Source of the DNA: Pedobacter sp. AK013
GTDB lineage: Bacteria > Bacteroidota > Bacteroidia > Sphingobacteriales > Sphingobacteriaceae
Length of the DNA: 64,000 bases
Reading direction: 5' to 3'
Assembly (NCBI RefSeq): GCF_014205835.1
Contig: NZ_JACHCQ010000024.1
Location: 1-64,000, forward strand
In this document: positions 52,690-61,034 of the stretch, one piece after another
How the letters are laid out: every line of letters starts with the position of its first letter
Numbering within the stretch: position 1 is the stretch's first letter
Made by a program: the position numbers and the translations under genes
Notes under the pieces: model-generated
The model's database searches: none
What the model was told of the DNA's origin: nothing
What the model saw: the letters and a program-made list of their open reading frames with translations, nothing else

Positions 52690-54777
52690 ATGTTTAAGAC
52701 CGAATATGTTTTTGTCAGGATCCTATTTCCTTTCATTTTAGGTATCTATATTTTTTATTTCTTTCCAGCATTAGTATACATTAAATGGTTGACTTTAACC
52801 CTATCTGTTATTTTACTGAGTATTTTATTTTTAAATGTCACTTATAAAAGATTCAATGTATATCGTTACAAAGGTGCTGTTGGTATTTTAATTTATATAC
52901 TTTTTTTCAGTCTTGGCGGTTTGTTTTGCCTGCTCAATAACGAAAGTTTAAACCAAGGTTACTTTGCAAAAGCTGGGTGCGATTATTTAAAAGTTTGGAT
53001 TAATAATGAGCCTCAGCAAAATAGTAATATTGTACGCTTTAAAGCAAAGGTATTAACTGGATACAAAAAAAATAAGCAAATGAGCTTATCGGGCCAAATG
53101 CTGCTTACTGTAAAATTAGACAGTTTAAACCCCATCAAACTAAAGTATGGCGACGAAATGATGATATCGGTAAAATATACCGAAGTAGAACCTCCATATA
53201 ATCCTGCAGAATTTGATTTTAAAGCTTGGCTGGGCAGTCAGAATATTTATCACCAGGCATTTATAAATCAGGATCATATCGTTAGCACCAAAAACAATGT
53301 CGGTAATCGGGTGATAAAGACGGCTTTAAATATAAGAGAAAAGCAAGTAGCAAAATATAGAACCTTAATTAAAAGTGACGAAGCTTTTGCCGTAGCCTCT
53401 ACTCTTATTTTAGGCTACCGTGCCGATTTAAGTAAGGAAACTTTATCTGCGTATTCCAATACAGGAACGATCCATGCTTTATCGGTGTCAGGTGCGCATG
53501 TGGCAATCATCTATTTCGTTTTAGATTTTATGTTCTTCTTTTTGAATAAGAATCGGGCATTAAGGATGATAAAAATATTAATCGTCTGTACTTTAATTTG
53601 GGCATATGCTCTGCTAACCGGATTATCGCCTTCTGTCGTTCGCTCAGCCATAATGATCAGTATTTTAATAACGGCTAAAGTTTTATCTAAGAAAACAAAT
53701 AGTTATAATGTTTTAGCCTTTTCTGCATTCTGTCAACTCGTTTACAATCCATTTTTAATCTGGGATGTTGGATTTCAACTCTCCTACCTGGCCGTTTTCG
53801 GATTAATTTATCTTCAGCCTAAAATTTACAACCTTCTTTATACAGAACATAATTGGATAGATAAATTATGGAGTTTCGTATCCATGTCTTTAGCTGCACA
53901 AATAGTTACGTTTCCATTAAGTATTTATTATTTCCATCTATTTCCACTTTATTTCCTTTTTGCGAATCTCTTCATCACCATCCCATTAATATTAATGATG
54001 TATTTAGGGATTGTAGTATTAATCCCATCATTCGGATTTTTGGCTCCGGTTTTCGAATGGATAATAAATTTCACAAATGCTACCCTAAAGTGGATTGCTG
54101 ATTTGCCATATGCCAGCCTTTCATCAATATGGATTAATTTGCCCGAATTTTCCTTATTGAGTCTCTCGTTAGGCTTGTTTATTTATGCATTGACAAAATT
54201 TAACAAACAACTTTTGTTTTCTTCTCTACTCCTGTTTGTCTGTTATCAACTTTTAATTGTGCGCGATGATCTAAAGATTTTTAACCAGAGGAAAATCATT
54301 TTCTTTTCCCTGAGAAAAAATTATGCGGCGGCATTTATTAATGGAAAAGAAGCTGTTTTAGTTTCAGATTTAAGTAGTGAAGATAAAAACTATTCCTTTT
54401 CTATTCAACCGGCATTAACCCAATTACAATTAAAAAAAATATCTATTATTGATTTTAAGAAAGACACCGTTTTAGGGCAGTTCGTATTAAAGAACAATCA
54501 AATTGCCTTTTTTCACTATAGGATACTCTTGATTGATGAGAATCTGAATAATAAAAAGATAAATGGAGATGCTACCTTTTCGAGTATTTGGTTAAATGGA
54601 AATACTAAATTTAACTTAACCAAAATAGATACTGGTATAAGATATAAAACGGCCATAATAGATGCCACCAATAAAGATTATAAAATTCAGATCTTAAAGA
54701 AGTATATCGAGAATAATGATATAGATGTACAGGTTTTAAAGAAAAATAAAGCATATTTGGTACAACTAACCCAATAA
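52690..54777 (+). CDS. comEC: ComEC/Rec2-family competence membrane protein
   Basis: A 695-residue protein with an N-terminal membrane/OB part (DUF4131-like, about 25-190) and a competence domain (YSNTGTIHALSVSGAHVAIIYFVLDFMFFF, LTGLSPSVVRSAIMISILITAKVLSKKTNSYNVLAFSAF, WDVGFQLSYLAVFGLIYLQPKI). It forms the inner-membrane channel for single-stranded DNA in transformation. The metallo-beta-lactamase nuclease domain found in many homologues is absent; only about 150 non-catalytic residues remain at the C-terminus. It is 3 bp downstream of the HhH-barrel gene and 1 bp from the hydratase gene, so these are one operon. Confidence 0.92.
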   Translation: MFKTEYVFVRILFPFILGIYIFYFFPALVYIKWLTLTLSVILLSILFLNVTYKRFNVYRYKGAVGILIYILFFSLGGLFCLLNNESLNQGYFAKAGCDYLKVWINNEPQQNSNIVRFKAKVLTGYKKNKQMSLSGQMLLTVKLDSLNPIKLKYGDEMMISVKYTEVEPPYNPAEFDFKAWLGSQNIYHQAFINQDHIVSTKNNVGNRVIKTALNIREKQVAKYRTLIKSDEAFAVASTLILGYRADLSKETLSAYSNTGTIHALSVSGAHVAIIYFVLDFMFFFLNKNRALRMIKILIVCTLIWAYALLTGLSPSVVRSAIMISILITAKVLSKKTNSYNVLAFSAFCQLVYNPFLIWDVGFQLSYLAVFGLIYLQPKIYNLLYTEHNWIDKLWSFVSMSLAAQIVTFPLSIYYFHLFPLYFLFANLFITIPLILMMYLGIVVLIPSFGFLAPVFEWIINFTNATLKWIADLPYASLSSIWINLPEFSLLSLSLGLFIYALTKFNKQLLFSSLLLFVCYQLLIVRDDLKIFNQRKIIFFSLRKNYAAAFINGKEAVLVSDLSSEDKNYSFSIQPALTQLQLKKISIIDFKKDTVLGQFVLKNNQIAFFHYRILLIDENLNNKKINGDATFSSIWLNGNTKFNLTKIDTGIRYKTAIIDATNKDYKIQILKKYIENNDIDVQVLKKNKAYLVQLTQ

Positions 54778-54778
54778 C

Positions 54779-55555
54779 ATGGAAAATCTGGTTTTATATC
54801 AGGTTGCTGAAAGAATAGCAACGATAACGATCAACAGGACCGAAAAGAGAAATGCATTAAACCCTCAACTTATTGCTGAATTAACCTCCGCATTTATAAA
54901 AGCATCAGAAGATGACCTGGTAAAAGTAGTCATATTAAATGCAAATGGTGGTGCTTTTAGTGCTGGTGCCGATTTAGCATATCTTCAGCAATTACAGCAC
55001 AATACATTTGAAGAAAACGTAGCCGACTCTAATCATTTAAAAAAACTATTTACAACCATTTATTATTTGCCAAAGGTAGTTATTGCCCAGGTAGAAGGTC
55101 ATGCCATTGCTGGTGGCTGTGGTTTGGCAACCATATGTGATATTGTTTTCGCTACCCCTGAAAGTAATTTTGGTTATACTGAAGTAAAAATAGGTTTCGT
55201 ACCAGCAATAGTTTCTTGTTTTTTAAAACAAAAGGTGAGCGAATCCATCGCCAAAGAAATTTTACTAACAGGCAAAACCTTCTCTGCCGAGCAGGCATTG
55301 AAATATAATTTGATAAATTTTGTAACAAATTCATCCGAAATTCATCAAAAAACAAGAGAATTTGCATTAAGTTTGTGTACAGAAAGTTCGGGCAATTCAT
55401 TAATGGTTACCAAACAGCTGATTACTCAAACTGTTAATCCGAACTTAGAAAAGAGTTTGGAAACCGCGGTACAGATCAATGCCATGGTAAGAGAAAGTGA
55501 AGATTTTAAAAAAGGGATTTCTTCGTTTTTGAAAAAAGAAAAAATTAATTGGTAA
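54779..55555 (+). CDS. Enoyl-CoA hydratase/isomerase (crotonase) family protein
   Basis: A 258-residue crotonase-fold enzyme. NGGAFSAGADLAYLQQLQ forms the oxyanion-hole region and VEGHAIAGGCGLATICDIVFATPESNFGYTEVKIGFVPA carries the second oxyanion segment with the catalytic glutamate position (TEVKIG). It probably hydrates or isomerises an acyl-CoA in fatty or branched-acid metabolism. It follows comEC by one base, a placement that says more about transcription than about function. No other beta-oxidation gene is nearby. Confidence 0.92.
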   Translation: MENLVLYQVAERIATITINRTEKRNALNPQLIAELTSAFIKASEDDLVKVVILNANGGAFSAGADLAYLQQLQHNTFEENVADSNHLKKLFTTIYYLPKVVIAQVEGHAIAGGCGLATICDIVFATPESNFGYTEVKIGFVPAIVSCFLKQKVSESIAKEILLTGKTFSAEQALKYNLINFVTNSSEIHQKTREFALSLCTESSGNSLMVTKQLITQTVNPNLEKSLETAVQINAMVRESEDFKKGISSFLKKEKINW

Positions 55556-55578
55556 ATAACTAAAAACTGAAATAAAAC

Positions 55579-56226
55579 ATGTTCAAATCAATCAAAACCA
55601 GTGTTGTAGCTTTAATCTTGGTAAGTACTGCTATAATTGCCCATGCACAAAAGAAAATTGCTGAAGGTACTTTGGTATTTGCAGTAACGGCTAATGGCGC
55701 AACAACTGACATTAAAACTAAATTTAATGGTAGTTTAACCAAAATAGAAATTGAAAATGGCCCAGCCATGGTGAATATCATTTCAAATACGGCAGATAAA
55801 ACCGGATTATTATTAATTGATGTTCCGGTGGCTCAAAAACAATTCGCGGTAAAGGTGAGCAAAGCAGAAACAGAAGCACAAGAAGCTTTATTACCCAAAT
55901 ATTCTGACTATAAAGCAACTGGAGAAAAACAGACAATTGCTGGGTTTAGTGCTGAAAAATACACTTACAAAGATGACAAAGGTGGAGCGCATGAGTTATG
56001 GGCAACTAAAGATGTTGATATTGCGGCAATTACCAATGGTGGTTTCTTCAAAGGTTTGGGAGCTCTTCCTGTAAAATATTCGGCAGTAATTAATGGTGTA
56101 AATTCAGACTTGGTTCTAAAATCTCTTTCTGAAGCTAAAGTAGGCGCCATTAATACTGAAATTCCTACTGGTTACGAGGTAGTAACTATGGACGAATTGA
56201 AAGCAATGCAAGGTGGTGGTGAATAA
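55579..56226 (+). CDS. Secreted DUF4412-like protein
   Basis: A 215-residue exported protein with signal peptide MFKSIKTSVVALILVSTAIIAHAQ. The mature part has GTLVFAVTANGATTDIKTKFNGSLTKIEIENGPAMVNIISN and later IAGFSAEKYTYKDDKGGAHELWATKDVDI. The latter resembles the GyxaekYt...e.WvT pattern of DUF4412 periplasmic proteins of Bacteroidota. The function is unknown. It is 23 bp after the hydratase gene and is closed by a terminator. Confidence 0.75.
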   Translation: MFKSIKTSVVALILVSTAIIAHAQKKIAEGTLVFAVTANGATTDIKTKFNGSLTKIEIENGPAMVNIISNTADKTGLLLIDVPVAQKQFAVKVSKAETEAQEALLPKYSDYKATGEKQTIAGFSAEKYTYKDDKGGAHELWATKDVDIAAITNGGFFKGLGALPVKYSAVINGVNSDLVLKSLSEAKVGAINTEIPTGYEVVTMDELKAMQGGGE

Positions 56227-56249
56227 TTAACCAATTCCAGATAATTTAC

Positions 56250-56307
56250 AGCTTTTTAACTGCAGGCTTTTTATTTAAATTAGCCCGAAAGTTAAAAAGC
56301 TTTTTTT
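56250..56307 (+). terminator. Rho-independent terminator with long stem
   Basis: AGCTTTTTAACT and AGTTAAAAAGCT form a perfect or near-perfect stem around about 30 nt that contain a smaller GGCT/AGCC stem, followed by seven T residues. It ends the comEC-hydratase-DUF4412 unit. Confidence 0.85.
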
Positions 56308-56324
56308 ATGTCCAAAAATTATAT

Positions 56325-58493
56325 ATGATTAAAAGATTATTATTCAGGTTATCAATTGCTTGTATAGCATTTTGTTCGATAATTGATGCAAAAGCTCAAA
56401 ATATCAATTGGGCAAAAGACGGCAACTCCTACTACCAGATTGCAAATGGAGAAATTATTTCGGTTACTCTCCCTAAAAGCGACAGAAAAACAATTTTATC
56501 GAGGGCACTGTTAACGCCTGCCGGAAAAGATAATGCCATAGCAGTAAGAAGTTTTCAATTGTCTGATGATGGTACAAAAGCATTGATTTATACCAACAGT
56601 AAAAAAGTTTGGCGTTACGAAACGCGTGGCGATTATTGGTTGGCAGATTTAACTGCTAATAAGATTACCCAGATTGGAAAAGATAAACCGGCCTCATCTC
56701 TGATGTTTGCGAAATTATCGCCCGATGGCAGCAAGGTTGCTTATGTAAGTAAACACAACTTGTATGTAGAAAATATTGATGGCACTGGGGCAAAGGCCTT
56801 AACTACTGATGGTACCGCGCGAATGATTAACGGTACTTTCGATTGGGTTTATGAAGAAGAATTTGATTGCCGTGATGGTTTTAGATGGAGTCCGGATGGC
56901 AAATCTATCGCTTATTGGCAACTTGATGCAACGAAGATCAAAAATTTCTTAATGATCAACAATACAGATTCCATTTATCCGTACACCATCCCTGTTGAAT
57001 ATCCAAAGGTGGGAGAAAATCCGTCTGCCTGTAAAGTTGGTGTGGTTGATGTTACAACAGCTAAAACAAATTGGCTGAATGTTCCTGGAGATAATATTCA
57101 GCACTATATTCCACGTATGCAATGGGTTCCGAACAGCAATAATATCATTTTACAGCAGCTTAACCGCGAGCAGAACGAAAGTAAGGTATTTATCTGCAAT
57201 GCCGGTACAGGTGATGCAAAAGTTGTTTATACTGAAAAGGCAAAAGCATGGATCGATGCACAGGATGAATGGAAATGGCTTAATGACAATAAAGAATTTA
57301 CCATCGTATCAGACAAAGATGGTTGGGATCACCTGTACAGGATCAGTATTGATGGAAAAAAAGAAACTTTGGTTACGAAAGGCAATTATGATGTGATTGA
57401 TGTAAAATTGATCGATGTAAAAAATAACTTGGTTTATTTTCTGGCCTCACCAACAAATGCTACTCAGAAGTACCTTTTCAAAACTAAATTAGATGGCAAA
57501 GGTAAATTAGAACAGGTTACGCCTTCGGTTTTACCGGGAACACACAATTACGATATTTCGCCTAATGCTGCTTTTGCACGCCATTCGTATAACAGTTCGC
57601 TTGTTAAGCCAATTGCAGAGTGGATGAACTTTACTACAGGGAATCCATTTACAATGGATGGAAGCATTACTACACAATTAGCTAAACAGCCGGCAACCAA
57701 AAACAAAGTTGATTTTTTTAAAGTAACTACTGAGGATGGCATTGAAATGGATGGTTGGATGAAAAAACCTGATAACTTTAATCCAAGTAAGAAATATCCT
57801 GTTCTATTCTATGTTTATGGCGAGCCTGCAAGTGCAACGGCGACAGATGTTAATGGTGCAGGTACAAATCGTTTATATGATGGCGATATGGCTAAAGATG
57901 GTTATATCTATATTTCGATGGATAATAGAGGCGCACCTCTTCCAAAAGGAAGCTCGTGGCGTAAAAGTATTTATAAAAATATTGGTGTGATCAATATTCG
58001 GGATCAGGCTATGGCCGCTAAAAAATTATTGGCTACCCATGCTTATATGGATAAAGACCGAGTGGCTGTTTGGGGCTGGAGTGGTGGCGGTTCTTCTACA
58101 TTAAACCTAATGTTCCAATATCCTGAAATTTATAAAACAGGTATTGCAATTGCGGCTGTTGGCAATCAATTAACTTACGATAATGTTTATCAGGAACGTT
58201 ATATGGGTACACCTTTTCCAAGTAAAGAGGCTTATATTAAAGGCTCTCCCATTACTTATGCCAAAAACTTAAAAGGTAATTTATTATACATCCATGGCAC
58301 AGGCGACGATAATGTGCATTATCAAAATGCCGAAATACTGATTAACGAGCTAATTAAAAACGAAAAGGTTTTTCAATTGATGAGTTATCCAAACCGTACC
58401 CACAGCATCTCTGAGGGCGAAGGAACCGGTAAACATTTATCTTTAACTTATACTAAGTTTTTAAAAGAAAATTGCCCTCCAGGAGCAAGATAG
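56325..58493 (+). CDS. Dipeptidyl peptidase IV-like S9 family peptidase
   Basis: A 722-residue exported serine peptidase with signal peptide MIKRLLFRLSIACIAFCSIIDAKAQ. The N-terminal beta-propeller (about 60-470) includes the double glutamate WVYEEEFDCRDGF (177-179), which in DPP IV grips the free N-terminus of the substrate. The alpha/beta-hydrolase domain has GWSGGGS (Ser586), GTGDDNVHYQ (Asp661/662) and NRTHSIS (His693). It should release X-Pro or X-Ala dipeptides in the periplasm. It is monocistronic, between two terminators. Confidence 0.94.
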   Translation: MIKRLLFRLSIACIAFCSIIDAKAQNINWAKDGNSYYQIANGEIISVTLPKSDRKTILSRALLTPAGKDNAIAVRSFQLSDDGTKALIYTNSKKVWRYETRGDYWLADLTANKITQIGKDKPASSLMFAKLSPDGSKVAYVSKHNLYVENIDGTGAKALTTDGTARMINGTFDWVYEEEFDCRDGFRWSPDGKSIAYWQLDATKIKNFLMINNTDSIYPYTIPVEYPKVGENPSACKVGVVDVTTAKTNWLNVPGDNIQHYIPRMQWVPNSNNIILQQLNREQNESKVFICNAGTGDAKVVYTEKAKAWIDAQDEWKWLNDNKEFTIVSDKDGWDHLYRISIDGKKETLVTKGNYDVIDVKLIDVKNNLVYFLASPTNATQKYLFKTKLDGKGKLEQVTPSVLPGTHNYDISPNAAFARHSYNSSLVKPIAEWMNFTTGNPFTMDGSITTQLAKQPATKNKVDFFKVTTEDGIEMDGWMKKPDNFNPSKKYPVLFYVYGEPASATATDVNGAGTNRLYDGDMAKDGYIYISMDNRGAPLPKGSSWRKSIYKNIGVINIRDQAMAAKKLLATHAYMDKDRVAVWGWSGGGSSTLNLMFQYPEIYKTGIAIAAVGNQLTYDNVYQERYMGTPFPSKEAYIKGSPITYAKNLKGNLLYIHGTGDDNVHYQNAEILINELIKNEKVFQLMSYPNRTHSISEGEGTGKHLSLTYTKFLKENCPPGAR

Positions 58494-58502
58494 AAAAATT
58501 TA

Positions 58503-58528
58503 AAAGCAGCTTTCGGGCTGCTTTTTTT
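58503..58528. terminator. Terminator between convergent genes
   Basis: AAAGCAGC and GCTGCTTT pair around TTTCGG and are followed by T residues on the plus strand. It lies 10 bp after the peptidase stop and reaches the DUF3307 stop on the other strand, where the A-run would act less efficiently. Confidence 0.85.
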
Positions 58529-59237
58529 ATGCGATAAACATTTGAATAAGCATGGCAGTTACAATAGCTATACCAAAGCTTAACAAAGTGCCAATTAGTA
58601 CATATTCTGTTAATTTAAGGTCGTGCGCTTCTTTTAAATCGCCGAACCGAAATATAGATTTGGCTGCAAGTAAAAAGCCAACGGCTTCGAAATGATTGGT
58701 TAAGATAAACAAGAAAATCAGCACTCTTTCCAATATCCCGATATATTTACCTGCATTCTCTAACGATTTTGGGCTATCAGGCTGATTATCTGGGATCCAT
58801 TTAGCAATGATCACCTTCATTACAATCGATGTAGGCATAGTTAAAAACAAAGCCCCCGCTATTAAAAGCCATGTTTTGGTTTCATTAAAAAAACTGATGT
58901 TTAAACTTCCTTTATAAAAAAAGTGCCACACCACTATTATCGAAGTAAAATGCAGAACCTGATCAGCAAAAAACAGTATCCGGGCATTTTTCTTGGTCTG
59001 AAAAATTGATTTTAGCGCATCAATCAAAAGATGAAATACCCCTATTGAAAATGCAACCTTCCAAACGCCAAAGTCTAAAAAAATAAGGAATATCAAAGCT
59101 ATGTGGATGACCACATGCAAATAGAGCTTTATTGAGCTTAATTTCTTCCTTTCTTTATCTTTTACCCAAGCGTTTGGTTGTAAAAAGAAATCTCCAATTA
59201 AATGGGCAAGAATAAGCTTGATTAAATAGATATCCAT
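58527..59237 (-). CDS. DUF3307 multi-spanning membrane protein
   Basis: A 236-residue membrane protein with six or seven hydrophobic segments. The start IYLIKLILAHLIGDFFLQPNAWVKDKERKK is the hallmark of DUF3307 (LxAHxIGDFxLQ). HVVIHIALIFLIFLDF and GVFHLLIDALKS carry further histidines and an aspartate in the membrane, suggesting a metal site or protease-like or transport site. In many bacteria DUF3307 genes sit beside satD, as here, and the stop/start overlap by one base with satD implies coupled translation. The function is unknown. Confidence 0.9.
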   Translation of the reverse strand: MDIYLIKLILAHLIGDFFLQPNAWVKDKERKKLSSIKLYLHVVIHIALIFLIFLDFGVWKVAFSIGVFHLLIDALKSIFQTKKNARILFFADQVLHFTSIIVVWHFFYKGSLNISFFNETKTWLLIAGALFLTMPTSIVMKVIIAKWIPDNQPDSPKSLENAGKYIGILERVLIFLFILTNHFEAVGFLLAAKSIFRFGDLKEAHDLKLTEYVLIGTLLSFGIAIVTAMLIQMFIA

Positions 59238-59848
59238 TATTTTAAAATCATTTGGTTCAATTTTTTACGGTAAAGCTTATCCATTTCCATAATTTCGGTA
59301 TAATGTGCACGTTTCAATGCTTCACTTACGGATGATTGCGTTCGGCCCGAAATGGCTGCCAGTTCACTTTGTAATAGGTTATTGTTCTCTAACGCAAGTT
59401 TTACCATTTCAGCAGCTACAACTCCCCAGCTATCCATTGATATTAGCGAAAGCTTTATTAAGACATTAATTTCCTCATCAAAATCAGCGGAATCAGTTTT
59501 AATGGCTAAATTAACCTTAGCTTGTTTTAAACTATCAAATGCCGCTCCTGAATTTACAAAAGCATCTCCACTGGATTCTGAAAGTTTTTTCCGCTTGTTT
59601 TTGATATCACCAATTCCAATGCCCATCCTTACATCCGCAGGTTTATTTATCCTGATACATGCTTTTAAATACGCAGCAGCCCTGATGGCATTTTCTGGCT
59701 CAACTTCTACCTGGAAACTATCTCCCCGGTAAATCTCCCACTTGCTATTCTGATCGGAAACAGCTTTTAAAGCAGCTTTTAGACTTAATAACCAAGTATC
59801 TTTAATCTTTCTTGAGCCTACAATATCGCCTGTTATAATGCAAATCAT
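59237..59848 (-). CDS. satD: SatD-family protein with cyclase-like core and C-terminal HTH
   Basis: A 203-residue protein of the SatD family. The core reads ITGDIVGSRKI (Asp8), YRGDSFQVEV (Asp43), DVRMGIGIGDI (Arg74-Ile82) and SSGDAFVNSGAAFDSLKQA (Asp95, Asn99). This order resembles the metal- and nucleotide-binding motifs of class III nucleotide cyclases, although the usual arginine after N-x-x-A is missing. Residues 155-186 (QSELAAISGRTQSSVSEALKRAHY) form a clear helix-turn-helix. It is the first gene of an operon with DUF3307 and lies beside three palindromes. SatD membership is firm; the cyclase resemblance is my inference. Confidence 0.85.
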   Translation of the reverse strand: MICIITGDIVGSRKIKDTWLLSLKAALKAVSDQNSKWEIYRGDSFQVEVEPENAIRAAAYLKACIRINKPADVRMGIGIGDIKNKRKKLSESSGDAFVNSGAAFDSLKQAKVNLAIKTDSADFDEEINVLIKLSLISMDSWGVVAAEMVKLALENNNLLQSELAAISGRTQSSVSEALKRAHYTEIMEMDKLYRKKLNQMILK

Positions 59849-59885
59849 ATTACAATATCGAACTTATTATCCATATTTCAAAACT

Positions 59886-59909
59886 AATATCGGCTAATTA
59901 GCCGATATT
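59886..59909. promoter_or_regulatory. Operator-like palindrome O1
   Basis: AATATCGGCTAA followed directly by its exact reverse complement TTAGCCGATATT gives a perfect 24-bp palindrome, 37 bp upstream of satD. Confidence 0.85.
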
Positions 59910-59913
59910 TCTA

Positions 59914-59937
59914 TTTATCGGGTAATTAGCCGATATT
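59914..59937. promoter_or_regulatory. Operator-like palindrome O2
   Basis: It differs from O1 at 3 of 24 positions (first two bases, and G for C at position 9). It starts exactly 28 bp after O1. Confidence 0.85.
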
Positions 59938-59941
59938 TTAA

Positions 59942-59965
59942 ATTATCGGGTATTTAGCCGATATT
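59942..59965. promoter_or_regulatory. Operator-like palindrome O3
   Basis: A third copy with the same right half (TAGCCGATATT) and a more diverged left half. It starts exactly 28 bp after O2 and ends 38 bp before the exonuclease start, so the array is centred between the divergent genes. Confidence 0.85.
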
Positions 59966-60003
59966 CATATAAAACTAATTAATAACTTTATTGTTTAGTA
60001 GCT

Positions 60004-61032
60004 ATGGCATTAATAGAATTTACCAAAAGAGGAATCTACTGTAAACAGGGTGATTTTTACGTAGACCCCTGGTGGCCTGTAGATTATGCTGTAACCACAC
60101 ATGGGCACAGCGATCACGTACGTTTTGGAAACAAATATTACCTGTGCCATACTTTAACCAAACCCATAATCAAACGCAGGATCAGTGAAGATTTAAATAT
60201 AGAAACACTAGGGTATGGAGAAAGCATTACCCGTAATGGCGTAAACATTTCTTTTTTTCCTGCCGGGCACATTATTGGCTCCGCACAGGTACGTTTGGAA
60301 TATAAAGGTGAAATTTGTGTAATCTCTGGCGATTATAAAATTGAAGACGATGGCATTACCACTCCTTTTGAGCCTGTGAAGTGTCATTCTTTTGTTTCAG
60401 AAAGCACTTTTGGCCTGCCAGTCTACAAATGGCAAAAACAGGAAATTGTTTTCAACGGAATTAGGAGCTGGGTGCATGATAACATCAATCAACAGAAAAC
60501 AAGCGTATTGATTGCCTATAGTTTGGGCAAAGCACAGCGTTTAGTTAAAAACCTGGCTGGCGATATCCCTATTTATGTACACAACAGTATTGCCAACCTG
60601 AATGAAGTGATTATGGAAGCCGGAGTAAACCTTCCTAAAACCATCAGAATTACTCCTGAAACCACTAAAGATGAATTACAAAAAGGAATTGTAATTGTAC
60701 CGCCTGCTATGAGGGATAGCCGATGGATCAAAAATTTATCGCATCCCGTTACCGGTATATGTTCTGGCTGGATGCAGGTGCGGGCACACCGCCGATGGCA
60801 AAGTGCCGATGCTGGTTTTGCACTGAGCGACCATGCAGATTGGCCAGGTTTAATGGCGGCCATTACCGCAACAGGTGCCGAAAAAGTATATGTTACCCAT
60901 GGTTTTACAGCTGCATTTAGCCGCTTTTTAAATGACGAAGGTATAGAAGCGGCAGAAGTTTTGACCAGGTTTGGCCAGGAAGATGATGAAGAAAATAAAG
61001 TAGATTTAGTTGATCAAAATGAAAATAAATAA
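60004..61032 (+). CDS. Ligase-associated DNA exonuclease (metallo-beta-lactamase fold)
   Basis: A 342-residue beta-CASP-like metallo-beta-lactamase nuclease. TTHGHSDHVRFG supplies His33, His35, Asp37 and His38 for zinc; FFPAGHIIGSAQVRLEY, VCVISGDYKIEDD-like sequence (ICVISGDYKIEDDG), FALSDHADWPGL and YVTHGFT are the later motifs. This matches the family of putative exonucleases always found beside ATP-dependent DNA ligases. The ligase gene follows after 2 bp, and the helicase is downstream. It is expected to process DNA ends in repair. Confidence 0.93.
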   Translation: MALIEFTKRGIYCKQGDFYVDPWWPVDYAVTTHGHSDHVRFGNKYYLCHTLTKPIIKRRISEDLNIETLGYGESITRNGVNISFFPAGHIIGSAQVRLEYKGEICVISGDYKIEDDGITTPFEPVKCHSFVSESTFGLPVYKWQKQEIVFNGIRSWVHDNINQQKTSVLIAYSLGKAQRLVKNLAGDIPIYVHNSIANLNEVIMEAGVNLPKTIRITPETTKDELQKGIVIVPPAMRDSRWIKNLSHPVTGICSGWMQVRAHRRWQSADAGFALSDHADWPGLMAAITATGAEKVYVTHGFTAAFSRFLNDEGIEAAEVLTRFGQEDDEENKVDLVDQNENK

Positions 61033-61034
61033 CG

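Noticed and set aside
59886..59965. CRISPR-like array
   Set aside because: The repeats are palindromes 4 bp apart with no variable spacers of useful length, and there are no cas genes.
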